This document shows positions 1-9,134 of a DNA stretch of 64,000 nt, piece after piece (the stretch's first letter is position 1; every line of letters begins with the position of its first letter). The DNA lies in the NCBI GenBank assembly GCA_036520615.1, contig DATDJI010000098.1:56569-120568 (forward strand), written 5' to 3'. The notes under the pieces are model-generated. The model saw only the letters and a list, made by a program, of their open reading frames with translations. It did not search any database and was not told the DNA's origin. The DNA is from CAMCXE01 sp036520615 (GTDB lineage: Bacteria > Pseudomonadota > Gammaproteobacteria > Pseudomonadales > Cellvibrionaceae). Both the position numbers and the translations under genes were made by a program.

Positions 1-10
1 AGAGCAGGAG

Positions 11-556
11 ATGCAAAGTCTTATCGCGCAAATTAGCGATATAGAGCGTCCGGCTGATATCGGCATTTGGCCGCTAGCGCCTGGCTGGTGGGTTTTATTT
101 ACACTGTTGACTGTCGCAACCGTCGTAGGCGTTATTGCCCTTTATAAAACCGTGAAGCGCCGCGCTTATCGCAGGTCAGCTCTGCGGCTGCTTAAGCGCC
201 TGGGTGATGGCAGTGGATTATCCCGCAGTGGGCTTGCCCGCCAGCTCAACGAAATCCTCAAACGTACGGCGCTGGCCTCACCCTACTACCGGCATCTTTA
301 TATTGGTAGCGCCCATGGCGATGCCTGGCGAGAGTTTCTCTGCTCCAGCAGCCCAGAATTTCCCGAAAAATCCACAATCGTAGATAACCTTTTACAGTCG
401 GTTTACCGTCCTAAAGCACAGTTGGATGCGGGTGTAAGCATTGCGTTCTGCGAATTCTGGATTCGCCAACACCATCATTTAACTGAGCTTACTGACACTG
501 CTGGCGCCACCAAAACATCGCGCTTAGATAAAACAAGGGAGCCACGTCATGTTTGA
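11..556 (+). CDS. DUF4381 family protein of the MoxR/Bat cluster
   Basis: This is a 181-residue, probably inner-membrane protein of unknown molecular function. One hydrophobic segment spans about residues 25-45, after a short region with the W-P-L-A-P-G-W-W signature typical of DUF4381 proteins. The rest is a basic cytoplasmic tail. Such genes usually sit between a DUF58 gene and the BatA-like VWA gene in MoxR clusters, and that is the order here, since the next gene overlaps it by 8 bases. The family start resembles M-Q-x-L-x-x-I-x-D-I, which supports the ATG at 11. However, the AGGAG-like sequence directly abuts this ATG and the frame stays open to the window edge, so a start further upstream cannot be excluded. 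The cluster's moxR and DUF58 genes would lie before the window. Confidence 0.8.
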   Translation: MQSLIAQISDIERPADIGIWPLAPGWWVLFTLLTVATVVGVIALYKTVKRRAYRRSALRLLKRLGDGSGLSRSGLARQLNEILKRTALASPYYRHLYIGSAHGDAWREFLCSSSPEFPEKSTIVDNLLQSVYRPKAQLDAGVSIAFCEFWIRQHHHLTELTDTAGATKTSRLDKTREPRHV

Positions 557-1559
557 ATTCGCCTGGCCCTGGTTATTGCTTGCTCTACCGCTGCCCTGGG
601 TGGCCTATCGTTTTTTCCCAGCTCGCCCGTCTGCGCAAGCTGCACTGCTCGTACCTTTTTTTGACCGCGCGCAGGATCTGCTCAATCAAACCAGCGCTGC
701 CAAACAGCAGGCATGGTTGCGTAGATTGTTAGCCCTCGCCCTGTGGGCATGTTTAGTTGTCGCCGCTGCCCGGCCGCAATGGGTGGGCGAAACTGTGAGT
801 TTGCCCAGCAGTGGGCGCGATCTACTTCTGGCAGTCGATATCTCCGGCAGTATGCAAATAGAAGATATGCCGGTTAATGGCACGCCTATATCGCGTATCG
901 CAGTAATTAAAAACGTTGTCGGTGACTTTGTGGTACGGCGGCAGAACGATCGCTTAGGGCTTGTGCTTTTTGGTACTCAAGCCTATTTACAAGCACCTTT
1001 GACGTTCGATAGACAAACGGTTAACACTTTATTACAAGAAGCACAGCTGGGTTTTGCTGGCGAGCAGACCGCCATCGGAGACGCCATCGGGCTATCGATT
1101 AAACGCCTAAAAAACCGTCCAGCGCAAAGTCGCGTGATTATTCTGCTCACTGACGGCGCTAATACCGCAGGTGAGCTTGAACCGAGAAAAGCTGCAGATT
1201 TGGCCAAGCAAGCGGGTGTAAAAATCTACACAGTCGGCATTGGCGCCAATGAAATGATTGAGCCGGGTTTTTTCGGAATGTCGCGCAAGGTAAATCCTTC
1301 CGCAGACTTAGATGAGGGCACGCTCACTTATATAGCCGATACCACCGGCGGTAAGTACTTCCGCGCCCACGACCCTCAAGAGCTAGCCAAAATCTACCAG
1401 GAGCTCGATCAGTTAGAACCTATCGAGCAAGAGGCTGCCGTCTATCGGCCTCGACAGGTGCTGTTTTTTTGGCCCCTAGGCGCAGCCATGGGTATCGGCC
1501 TGCTGCTGATCTTGATGCGTTTGCCGCTATGGCGTCGCTTTATCGTCTCCCCCACTTAA
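549..1559 (+). CDS. BatA-like VWA-domain membrane protein
   Basis: This is a 336-residue von Willebrand factor A protein anchored by N-terminal hydrophobic segments (about residues 7-22 and 58-76) and a C-terminal one (about 303-327). The MIDAS metal site is intact: Asp97, Ser99 and Ser101 in the D-I-S-G-S motif, with a later T-D-G motif near residue 200. VWA proteins of this kind work with MoxR AAA+ ATPases, probably in periplasmic protein maturation or stress tolerance. That role is known only for the family and is not shown here. The ATG at 549 overlaps the previous gene by 8 bases and follows a GGGAG sequence at a reasonable distance, so the two are probably translationally coupled. BatB/C and BatD follow. 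Confidence 0.88.
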   Translation: MFEFAWPWLLLALPLPWVAYRFFPARPSAQAALLVPFFDRAQDLLNQTSAAKQQAWLRRLLALALWACLVVAAARPQWVGETVSLPSSGRDLLLAVDISGSMQIEDMPVNGTPISRIAVIKNVVGDFVVRRQNDRLGLVLFGTQAYLQAPLTFDRQTVNTLLQEAQLGFAGEQTAIGDAIGLSIKRLKNRPAQSRVIILLTDGANTAGELEPRKAADLAKQAGVKIYTVGIGANEMIEPGFFGMSRKVNPSADLDEGTLTYIADTTGGKYFRAHDPQELAKIYQELDQLEPIEQEAAVYRPRQVLFFWPLGAAMGIGLLLILMRLPLWRRFIVSPT

Positions 1560-1586
1560 TCACTTAATTAGAAGGTGTTAGCCCGC

Positions 1587-3683
1587 ATGCTTGAGAGCTT
1601 GCAGCAGTTTCATTTTTTGCGACCCTGGTGGTTTTTATCTCTGTTACCAGCCGCTTGGCTGGTGTGGCAACTAACCCGCACACAGGCCCAGGGCGATCAC
1701 TGGACGCGTCTTATCGCCCCGCATTTATTGCCTTTTTTGTTGGACGGTAAAGGCGCCGAGGAAAAAAACCGTGTTGGTTGGTTGCTCGTGCCTTTAATAG
1801 TGGCAGTGGTCGCCCTGGCTGGTCCTACCTGGCACAAACTGCCAAACCCGGTGGAGAAAAACACCTCCGCTTTAGTAGTGTTATGGGATATGTCGCCGAG
1901 TATGTTGGCGCAGGATATCCGCCCTTCTCGCTTAGAGCGCTCGCGTTTAAAGTTGATTGATCTACTTAAAACACGCAAAGACGGCCTAACGGCATTGATT
2001 GCCTACTCTGGCGAAGCCTATGTAGTAACACCGCTGACTGAAGATGTGCAAACCATTATCAATTTGCTGCCAAGCCTTGCCCCCACTACGCTGCCAAGCG
2101 TCGGTTCCAATCCAGAGATGGCCTTAAGTGAGGCTAAAAAGCTACTAAAAGCGGGCAATCTGGATCACGGCGACATACTATTTCTCACCGATGGTATTGA
2201 TGGCAAAGCTTTTACTAACCTCGATGAACAACTTAAAAACAGTAAAGATCGCATTACCCTGTGGGGCATAGGTACAGAAGAAGGCGCACCTATTCCCTTG
2301 CCGCGCGGCGGCTTTTTGCAAACCGGTAAGGACCTTGTAATTGCCAAGCTCAATAGCAGCGAGCTCAAACGCTTTGCTGAACAACATAAAGGCTATTACG
2401 TGCCTGTACAGGCGGACGACGGCGATATCAAATTCTTATCCCAACTGCTCGTACGCACTGATCAAACGCAAATACAAAGCGATAAAACCTTTGATCAGTG
2501 GGTAGAAAGCGGCCAGTATTTAAGCCTTGCCCTGTTACCACTGTGCCTGTGGTTATTCCGCCGCGGCAGCCTACTAATAATTCTTGTCGCCCTCGCATTT
2601 CCCAACCCGTTGCCTGCTTCGGCAGCAACTCCTTCTCAAGCGCCCCCCACTGAAGAACCCAGCGCACCTGCGCCAGCTGCTGAACCTGCCTGGCAAAAAG
2701 ATCTGCGCAATACCTGGAATGGCCTGTGGTTCACCCCCGATCAACAAGGCGCGCGGCTGCTAAAAAAGGGCGATGCACCTGCAGCCGCTGAACACTTTGC
2801 CAATCCTGCTTGGCAGGCCACGGCTCAATACCAGGCGGGCAACTTTGCTGCAGCAGCTAAGACTTTCAGCCAAGACACCAGTGCGACCGGCAATTACAAC
2901 CAGGGCACGGCATTGTTAAAAAAAGGCGACTACGATGGTGCTATTAAAGCCTTTGATGAAGCCTTAAAACAGCAACCGACCCATGCTGCCGCCCAGCACA
3001 ATAAAGATATTGCCACCAAGCTTAAAGCACTCAAAGCCAAACAACCTAAGCAGAACAACGGCCAGAAAGACCCCAACCAAAAACAAAAAGGGGATAAAGA
3101 TCAACAAAAAGATCAACAAAACGACGGCGACTCTCAAAACGGCGACGGGGATTCAGCCGAGAACAGCGAACAATCGGGCGATAAACAAAAACCTGAGGAT
3201 TCATCGCAAGACAAAAACCAAGATGGCAATTCAGGCGAGAATTCGGAACAGGATAAAAAAGACCCGTCCAAAGATGAACCAAACGAAAATCAGCAAGACG
3301 ACAAAAAGCAGGCCCAAGCAAACGAAGATCAAAAGTCTGGCGACGATAAAAAACCCAACGACGATGAGAAAAGCGAGCAGGCCAAACAATCTGCTGAAGA
3401 AAAAGCCGCCGCTCAGCAAAAAGCTCAAGAAGAATACGCAAAGCAACTGGCCGAAGCGGCGAAAGATCAACAAGAGGGTGCCAAACCTGCTGAAGCCGGT
3501 GCCGCTGTCGAGGATTCTAAAGAGCAGCAAGAAAATCAACAGAAGATCGATCAAGCGCTGCGACGCGTGCCGGACGATCCAGGTGGATTACTGCGCAACA
3601 AGTTCCAGTATCAATACAAGGAGCGTCGCATGAATCCTCAAGCGCCTAAAGACGCTAACAACAATCCTGAGAACCGCTGGTAA
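1587..3683 (+). CDS. BatB/BatC-like VWA-TPR fusion protein
   Basis: This 698-residue membrane protein joins a BatB-type VWA domain to a BatC-type TPR region. N-terminal membrane segments lie near residues 13-28 and 64-79. The MIDAS site is intact (Asp101, Ser103, Ser105), and a further membrane segment lies near 310-345. TPR-like repeats (about 390-475) are followed by a low-complexity tail of about 200 residues rich in Gln, Lys, Asp, Glu and Asn. An upstream GTG at 1575 is possible, but ATG 1587 has a GAAGG sequence about 9-11 bases before it and gives the usual F-H-F-L-R-P-W-W start, so it was chosen. VWA-TPR fusions are common in gammaproteobacterial Bat operons. The charged tail lowers complexity so much that long spurious ORFs appear in other frames across 2980-3640. 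Confidence 0.88.
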   Translation: MLESLQQFHFLRPWWFLSLLPAAWLVWQLTRTQAQGDHWTRLIAPHLLPFLLDGKGAEEKNRVGWLLVPLIVAVVALAGPTWHKLPNPVEKNTSALVVLWDMSPSMLAQDIRPSRLERSRLKLIDLLKTRKDGLTALIAYSGEAYVVTPLTEDVQTIINLLPSLAPTTLPSVGSNPEMALSEAKKLLKAGNLDHGDILFLTDGIDGKAFTNLDEQLKNSKDRITLWGIGTEEGAPIPLPRGGFLQTGKDLVIAKLNSSELKRFAEQHKGYYVPVQADDGDIKFLSQLLVRTDQTQIQSDKTFDQWVESGQYLSLALLPLCLWLFRRGSLLIILVALAFPNPLPASAATPSQAPPTEEPSAPAPAAEPAWQKDLRNTWNGLWFTPDQQGARLLKKGDAPAAAEHFANPAWQATAQYQAGNFAAAAKTFSQDTSATGNYNQGTALLKKGDYDGAIKAFDEALKQQPTHAAAQHNKDIATKLKALKAKQPKQNNGQKDPNQKQKGDKDQQKDQQNDGDSQNGDGDSAENSEQSGDKQKPEDSSQDKNQDGNSGENSEQDKKDPSKDEPNENQQDDKKQAQANEDQKSGDDKKPNDDEKSEQAKQSAEEKAAAQQKAQEEYAKQLAEAAKDQQEGAKPAEAGAAVEDSKEQQENQQKIDQALRRVPDDPGGLLRNKFQYQYKERRMNPQAPKDANNNPENRW

Positions 3684-3687
3684 CACT

Positions 3688-5358
3688 ATGTTGAGTTTTT
3701 TACGCACCCTGATTTGTGTTCTCACCTGTGTACTATTTATGGGTGTCAGCTATGGCTGGGCCGATTCGCTGACGACGCGAGTTGACCGCACCAGCCTTAG
3801 CGTTGAGCAAACACTCAATTTACAAATCACCTACGACGGCCGCAGTAATGATGAGCCTGACCTTACTGGCTTGGAGCAAAATTTCGACATACTGTCTCGC
3901 TCGCATTCATCGTCTTTTTCAATCAGCAATGGCCAAGCGCAATCCAGCGTGCGTTGGAACCTAACCCTTGCACCCAAAATGGCCGGGCAACTGCTCATTC
4001 CACCGCTAAGCCTTGAAGGCAGCCAAAGTAAACCCATTCCGATCAGCGTTTCCGACGCCAGTGAACCCGTGCACGCCACCGATAAAGACATTTTTATTGA
4101 GTCAAGCGTCGATAAAACCTCCGCTTATGTACAAGAACAAATCCTCGTCAGCTATAAGTTTTACTACGCTATTCCAGTGAGTAGGCTTGAACCTAAGATC
4201 TTTCAAATTGACCAGGTCCAGGTAAAAGAACTGCCGCGCACGGATTACACCGCAACGCTCGGCCACCGCACCTATCAGGTAACCGAATTTAAAGTTGCCA
4301 TTTCGGCGGATAAAAGCGGCGAGATTATCCTCCCTTCAACTACCTGGAATGCTTATTCAGAAGATCCCACCGCCAGCATGCTGGGGATGCGCGGCGGGCG
4401 ACAGGATATTCACCGTTTAAAAACCGACGAATTTCGCATCAACGTCAAGCCTAAACCCGCCAATTACCCTGCGGGTGTTCCCTGGTTGCCCGCTAAGTCA
4501 CTTAGCATTGATCAGGAGTGGAGCCGCAAAACCGACCAGTTAACGCAGGGGGAACCGGTCACACGCACAATTACCCTTACCGCCGAAGGCCTTGCGGCAG
4601 AGCAGCTACCACCTATTGCAGAGAATCTCTCAATTAATGGTGTAAAAATTTATCCTGATAAACCGCAACTGGACACTCAAACAACCCAGGACGGCGTCAG
4701 TGCAACGCGCATCGACAGTCTCTCAATCGTACCGTCTCAGAGTGGCACTCTGAATGTACCTGCACTCGAGATAACCTGGTGGGATACACAAGCTGATCAG
4801 CTGCGCATGGCAAGCCTGCCAGCTCAGCCTTTATTAGTTGCTGCCTCAGGTCAGCCAGCGGCCAAATTACCCAGCCTCCCCGAAGCACTCCCGGCAGTCA
4901 CGGTGGATACTCCTGAACGGCAAAGCGATAGTGTGCCCATGTGGGCTTATTTACTGATCGGCTGCCTAGTTTTATCGAACGTGCTATTTCTCGCGCTTTG
5001 GCTTTCGGCACGTAAAGCCTCGTCCAGCGGTGTACAGCCGGAGCGCAAGGTAAAGTCGAAAGATTTGTGGGCTCGCATTACTCAAGCGCTACAACAACAA
5101 AATCCAAAGGCTGCGCGAGATGCCATATTGCACTGGTTTCAACAGGAGACAGGCCAGAGCTTTACGAACCTTACTGAAATTGCTAGCTGGGCCGACGAGC
5201 CTGCATTAGCAGACGCTCTCAAAGCATTAGATACTGCCATCTATAGCTCTGCCAGCAAGAATTGGCAAACCCAGCCGCTGCTGGATGCACTATTGAATTG
5301 GCGAGAGAAGAACAAAACTAAACAGACCTCCAGCGATGACCTCGCGCCCTTGTATTAG
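3688..5358 (+). CDS. BatD-like protein (BatD family, oxygen-tolerance domain)
   Basis: This is a 556-residue exported protein: a signal peptide (residues 1 to about 25, ending near W-A-D-S), a long periplasmic region of beta-sandwich-like repeats, one transmembrane helix near residues 414-437 and a cytoplasmic tail of about 115 residues. The arrangement and the region around residues 130-260 fit the BatD family. The gene begins 4 bases after the BatB/C stop, so it belongs to the same transcript as the three preceding genes. The Shine-Dalgarno sequence is weak, in keeping with coupling to the upstream gene. BatD is presumed to present or scaffold periplasmic partners of the VWA proteins; its biochemical role is unknown. 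It looks full length and has no visible defect. Confidence 0.86.
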   Translation: MLSFLRTLICVLTCVLFMGVSYGWADSLTTRVDRTSLSVEQTLNLQITYDGRSNDEPDLTGLEQNFDILSRSHSSSFSISNGQAQSSVRWNLTLAPKMAGQLLIPPLSLEGSQSKPIPISVSDASEPVHATDKDIFIESSVDKTSAYVQEQILVSYKFYYAIPVSRLEPKIFQIDQVQVKELPRTDYTATLGHRTYQVTEFKVAISADKSGEIILPSTTWNAYSEDPTASMLGMRGGRQDIHRLKTDEFRINVKPKPANYPAGVPWLPAKSLSIDQEWSRKTDQLTQGEPVTRTITLTAEGLAAEQLPPIAENLSINGVKIYPDKPQLDTQTTQDGVSATRIDSLSIVPSQSGTLNVPALEITWWDTQADQLRMASLPAQPLLVAASGQPAAKLPSLPEALPAVTVDTPERQSDSVPMWAYLLIGCLVLSNVLFLALWLSARKASSSGVQPERKVKSKDLWARITQALQQQNPKAARDAILHWFQQETGQSFTNLTEIASWADEPALADALKALDTAIYSSASKNWQTQPLLDALLNWREKNKTKQTSSDDLAPLY

Positions 5359-5520
5359 CTCTCAAATTCGCGCGGCAGCTCTTTCGAATCAGTTTTAGGC
5401 ACTAAACCTAGGGTTCGCATTTAATTGATACAGCTGAGTTAGTTAGGTAAATGGTTGGCCTTCGAGCAGGCAACCTTCTACAATGCGCCGCTTTTTATTT
5501 CACTTATTGATGATAATTCT

Positions 5521-7899
5521 ATGTTTTTATCCACCCGCACATCCTTCCTTCTATCACTTTTAGTCAGCTTGTCGCTTATCGGCTGTGGCGGGAACAAAAA
5601 TAAAAACACCGCGCCAGCGGCAATATCCAGTTCTAGCTCAAGTTCTAGCTCAAGCTCCTCCTCTAGCAGTAGCTCTTCAAGCGGCATAGCCGATCCAGGC
5701 CTACAGCTTAATATTGTTTTCCCGGGTGTAGGTGGCTTTACGTCTGCTGATACTGTGACGCTACGTGGCAAGACATCCGATCAAAGCGGCGTCAAAAGCG
5801 TGACAGTTAATGGCATACCCGCTACCACCACAGATCAATGGGCGGATTGGCAACTTAAGGTTGACCCGTTGCAGAACGGTGAAAATTTATTGGTTGTAAA
5901 AGCAGAAAACACTAAAGGAGATATCAAAGAACAAATCGTGCGCGTAATAAAACAAGTTCCTATGGTTGCGCCGGAATTAACCGCATTAGACGCTACCCAC
6001 AATGTATTTTTTATTTATGACAACAATTTAAAAGGCATTTTTACCGTCGATATGGCAACCGGTACACGGAAGGTCTTAACGCAATTAAAAAGCGTAGAAG
6101 ACGAAACATTTACCTCCCCCACATCAATGGTATATGACTCAGTAAAAGACCGACTTATTCTGAGCGACTACAAAGTGACCCAAATCGAGTCATTCAGTGC
6201 AAGTTACGTTGGTCGCCTCGTCAGTATCAATGCAAGAACGGGCGAACGTTCAACATTTGCATCGGGAGCTATTTTGATTGATATTTCAAAACCCTCCTTG
6301 TCTCTGCGTAAACCTATTTCGCTCACAATAGATCAGGCCACCCGGACTTTGTATGTATTAGATGAAAAAGCTGGCTTTATCGGCAGCCAGCAAGGCCAAT
6401 TGGCATTTGATTACGCCGTACTTAAGTACTCTCTAGATGCAGAAACTCCAACATTTACTCGCGTTAGTGATAATCAATTCAACAAGGAGGAAGCGTTTGT
6501 AGGTAGTAAGCATATTCGTTTTGACGGCCAAGCAAATCAGCTAATTGCCGAAAGTCATTTTGACAGCCTATTCGACAGTAATAACCAAGCTATTGAAAGC
6601 TGGTTTGGTTTGATTGCGATCAATGTGACCACGGGTGCCCGCACAAGTATCTCGGGTAAAAACGTACATACCGATGCAAAATACGGGTTTAAGCTGCTAC
6701 AACCAGCTGATTTTTTTATAGACGGTGGATTTGCATATTATTACGACGCATCAGCAATACCTGAACGAGTAATAAAAATTAATTTATCTACCGGGGAGCG
6801 TAGTGAGTGGTTTAATAATATTGCAGCCGACAACAAATATAATTTACGCGCACTGATCGCCATGGAGTTCGATGCTACTAGTAAGCAACTCTATGCGCTG
6901 GATGATGCAATGGATGCCGTTTTTAAAATTGATACACAAAATAATTTTAAACGCTCCCCTATCGCTTCTAACGGTGTAATTAACGAAAATACAGCATTGA
7001 ATTACATATCATCTAATGCGGTGACGTGGGATCACGCACACGAGCGCCTTTTGGTGACCAATCAGCTCGAAGGAACTGTTAACGCTTACAGCTTGACGAC
7101 CGGCGAGACTTCTTTATTTTGCAACTTTGGCATTTTGGATCGAACCAACGAACGCGTTTATCCAATCGATAGCGTATTAGATGGCCAGCGACTAGTTTCG
7201 CTCGTAACTTATCTGCATGTTGTCGATGGGGTAATTACCACCAGCAATCGAATTGACAGTTGTGATCTTGCCGACGGCAAGCACACCATTATCTCCGGCG
7301 AAGAAGGCACGTCCAACTTGCCGATATATTTGCCTACAAGTCTTGCTGTAGATTCAGACAAACAAAAAGGCTATGTATTAACCACCGCTATTCGCAGCAC
7401 CAACAACATTAATTACCGCGAAAATGCACTCATTCAGGTTGATTTAATATCCGGCGAACGTACAGAATACGCATCGCTTGAAACGAATGAGAACCCTAAA
7501 GGAAGTTTCGCGCTTAATAGTGAAACAGGTGGATTGTTTTTTTCTGTATTAAACAACGCCAGTATTTATAGCATCAACTCGGCAACGAAAAAAATTGATT
7601 TAATGAGTAGCAACCTGACAGATCCTTCAAACTTGCTGCTAATCCCAAAGAAAATTTTCTTTAACAATGGTCAATTAATCGCTTTAGATTCTGGGCGAAA
7701 GAGCTTGATTTCAATCCACCCGGACGGCAAACGTACAACACTGTTCAATATAACCAGTACTGGCGCTACCCCTATAAACCAAGTTGGTGGCATGCTGCTC
7801 GACAGTAGCAATCAACGGCTATTTGTAACTGACCAAGCTATCGGAGTTCTAGCGCTTCAAGATTTGCTTACGGGTGAAACTATTTATTTAGCAAAGTAA
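5521..7899 (+). CDS. Poly-serine-linker lipoprotein, beta-propeller-like
   Basis: This is a predicted 792-residue lipoprotein. The frame is open from TTG 5455, but ATG 5521 gives a clean signal peptide with lipobox L-I-G-C (Cys22), so it was chosen. After the lipidated Cys come a short Asn/Lys stretch and an uninterrupted run of about 20 serines (codons around 5626-5682). Next is an Ig-like module (about residues 60-145, of the type with V-T-V-N-G), and then about 640 residues of repeats with D-x-x-T-G-E/A-R motifs. These repeats resemble NHL or YncE-type beta-propellers. Poly-serine linkers are characteristic of secreted proteins of Cellvibrio, Saccharophagus and Teredinibacter. No enzymatic domain was recognised; ligand binding at the outer membrane is a guess. 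It is a single gene after the bat operon. Confidence 0.82.
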   Translation: MFLSTRTSFLLSLLVSLSLIGCGGNKNKNTAPAAISSSSSSSSSSSSSSSSSSSGIADPGLQLNIVFPGVGGFTSADTVTLRGKTSDQSGVKSVTVNGIPATTTDQWADWQLKVDPLQNGENLLVVKAENTKGDIKEQIVRVIKQVPMVAPELTALDATHNVFFIYDNNLKGIFTVDMATGTRKVLTQLKSVEDETFTSPTSMVYDSVKDRLILSDYKVTQIESFSASYVGRLVSINARTGERSTFASGAILIDISKPSLSLRKPISLTIDQATRTLYVLDEKAGFIGSQQGQLAFDYAVLKYSLDAETPTFTRVSDNQFNKEEAFVGSKHIRFDGQANQLIAESHFDSLFDSNNQAIESWFGLIAINVTTGARTSISGKNVHTDAKYGFKLLQPADFFIDGGFAYYYDASAIPERVIKINLSTGERSEWFNNIAADNKYNLRALIAMEFDATSKQLYALDDAMDAVFKIDTQNNFKRSPIASNGVINENTALNYISSNAVTWDHAHERLLVTNQLEGTVNAYSLTTGETSLFCNFGILDRTNERVYPIDSVLDGQRLVSLVTYLHVVDGVITTSNRIDSCDLADGKHTIISGEEGTSNLPIYLPTSLAVDSDKQKGYVLTTAIRSTNNINYRENALIQVDLISGERTEYASLETNENPKGSFALNSETGGLFFSVLNNASIYSINSATKKIDLMSSNLTDPSNLLLIPKKIFFNNGQLIALDSGRKSLISIHPDGKRTTLFNITSTGATPINQVGGMLLDSSNQRLFVTDQAIGVLALQDLLTGETIYLAK

Positions 7900-8074
7900 G
7901 GTTAGTACCACCTAAAACCTTAGCTTGTAACCGAACGTAAAGGTTTTTATTTAAAACATCATTAGCTCGGCTAAATTAATACGAGAGTATGGATTCACTA
8001 TAAAGAATAGGATATATAGGAGGGAGAAAAAGAAAACCTGATTGAGTTACGCTATCAGGGTACTTATCTTCTTA

Positions 8075-8104
8075 TTAGATATGATCAAATTAGACATGAT
8101 CAAA
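8075..8104. repeat. 15-bp tandem repeat downstream of cysB
   Basis: Two adjacent 15-base units, TTAGATATGATCAAA (8075-8089) and TTAGACATGATCAAA (8090-8104), differ at one base. They lie between two convergent genes, just beyond the cysB hairpin. Each unit contains the palindrome TGATCA. Function is unknown; it may be a chance duplication. Confidence 0.6.
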
Positions 8105-8111
8105 ACACGTC

Positions 8112-8146
8112 CCCATCCACTGAAGTTATTAACCTTCGTGGATGGG
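8112..8146 (-). terminator. Probable cysB transcription terminator
   Basis: The arms CCCATCCAC-T-GAAG (8112-8125) and CTTC-GTGGATGGG (8134-8146) pair over 13 base pairs with one bulged T and an 8-base loop. The hairpin starts 14 bases after the cysB stop on the - strand. The downstream tract on that strand (gtgTTTTgatc) is only weakly U-rich, so termination may be inefficient. Confidence 0.6.
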
Positions 8147-8159
8147 AAGAGTCGATACC

Positions 8160-9134
8160 TTAATAATGCGGCAATTTCACATTAACAAATAATTCATCAA
8201 TTTCAATTTTCGAGTGACGATTAAACGCCTCATTCACCACATCTTTCGTTAAATGTGGGGCGAATAATTCGATAAATTCGAACATGAAGCCGCGAATAAA
8301 TGTCCCGCGCCGAAAACCGATTTTCGTAGTACTTGAGCGGAACAAATGGCTGGCATCGATAGCGACTAAATCCGCATCCATATCAGGTTCATAAGCCATT
8401 TTGGCCACAATTCCCACACCTAGCCCGAGTCGAACATAGGTTTTAATTACGTCAGCATCAGATGCTGTGAAAACCACTTTAGGGGCGAGTCCATGCTCCA
8501 TAAAGGCTTCATCCAAACGCGAGCGACCGGTAAAGCCAAATACATAAGTTACTAATGGATATTTGGCTAAATCCTCCAGAGTCAATTTACTTACCTGACA
8601 AAGAGGATGATTCTTAGGAACAAGCAAGCAGCGGTTCCAAGTGTAACAAGGCAGCATAATTAAATCGCTAAATAACTCCATTGCCTCAGTCGCAATCGCA
8701 AAATCAACACTGCCTTCGGCGGCCATTTCCGATATTTGGATAGGCGTGCCTTCGTGCATGTGCAGGCTCACATCAGGATAGCGATCAATAAAGGTTGCAA
8801 TAACCTTAGGCAGTGCATAACGCGCTTGAGTGTGCGTCGTGGCTAAAGACAAGCTGCCCTTACGTTCGTTGCTAAACTCTTGCGCGACTTGTTTGATACT
8901 TTCAACTTTGCGCAGTATCTCGCCTGCCGTTCGCAGTATTGCTTGCCCAGCGGGTGTTATGCGCGTTAGGTGTTTGCCACTGCGGGAAAATATTTCTACG
9001 CCCAACTCATCTTCCAGCAACCGAATTTGTTTACTAATACCCGGTTGCGATGTATAGAGACTTTGCGCTGTAGCCGATACATTAAGGTCGTGATGCGCCA
9101 CTTCCCAGATATAACGCAACTGCTGCAACTTCAT
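8160..9134 (-). CDS. cysB: CysB-type LysR regulator of sulfur assimilation
   Basis: This 324-residue LysR-family regulator has an N-terminal winged helix-turn-helix (about residues 1-60, starting M-K-L-Q-Q-L-R-Y and containing T-S-Q-P-G-I-S-K-Q-I-R) and a CysB-type effector-binding domain (about 90-300). CysB activates cysteine biosynthesis genes in response to O-acetylserine or N-acetylserine. The length and the G-F-T-G-R-S and T-H-T-Q-A-R-Y signatures match CysB of Pseudomonas and enterobacteria closely. The open frame begins 9 codons earlier, but ATG 9134 has a strong GGGAGG sequence 4-5 bases upstream and matches the family start. An intrinsic-terminator-like hairpin lies about 75 bases upstream of the start (see 9210-9238). 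Confidence 0.95.
   Translation of the reverse strand: MKLQQLRYIWEVAHHDLNVSATAQSLYTSQPGISKQIRLLEDELGVEIFSRSGKHLTRITPAGQAILRTAGEILRKVESIKQVAQEFSNERKGSLSLATTHTQARYALPKVIATFIDRYPDVSLHMHEGTPIQISEMAAEGSVDFAIATEAMELFSDLIMLPCYTWNRCLLVPKNHPLCQVSKLTLEDLAKYPLVTYVFGFTGRSRLDEAFMEHGLAPKVVFTASDADVIKTYVRLGLGVGIVAKMAYEPDMDADLVAIDASHLFRSSTTKIGFRRGTFIRGFMFEFIELFAPHLTKDVVNEAFNRHSKIEIDELFVNVKLPHY

Noticed and set aside
2983..3633. 216-codon ORF on the + strand inside the bat VWA-TPR gene, plus antisense ORFs there
   Set aside because: It is a frame shadow of the low-complexity Gln/Lys/Asp-rich tail; no ribosome binding site and a repetitive basic composition.
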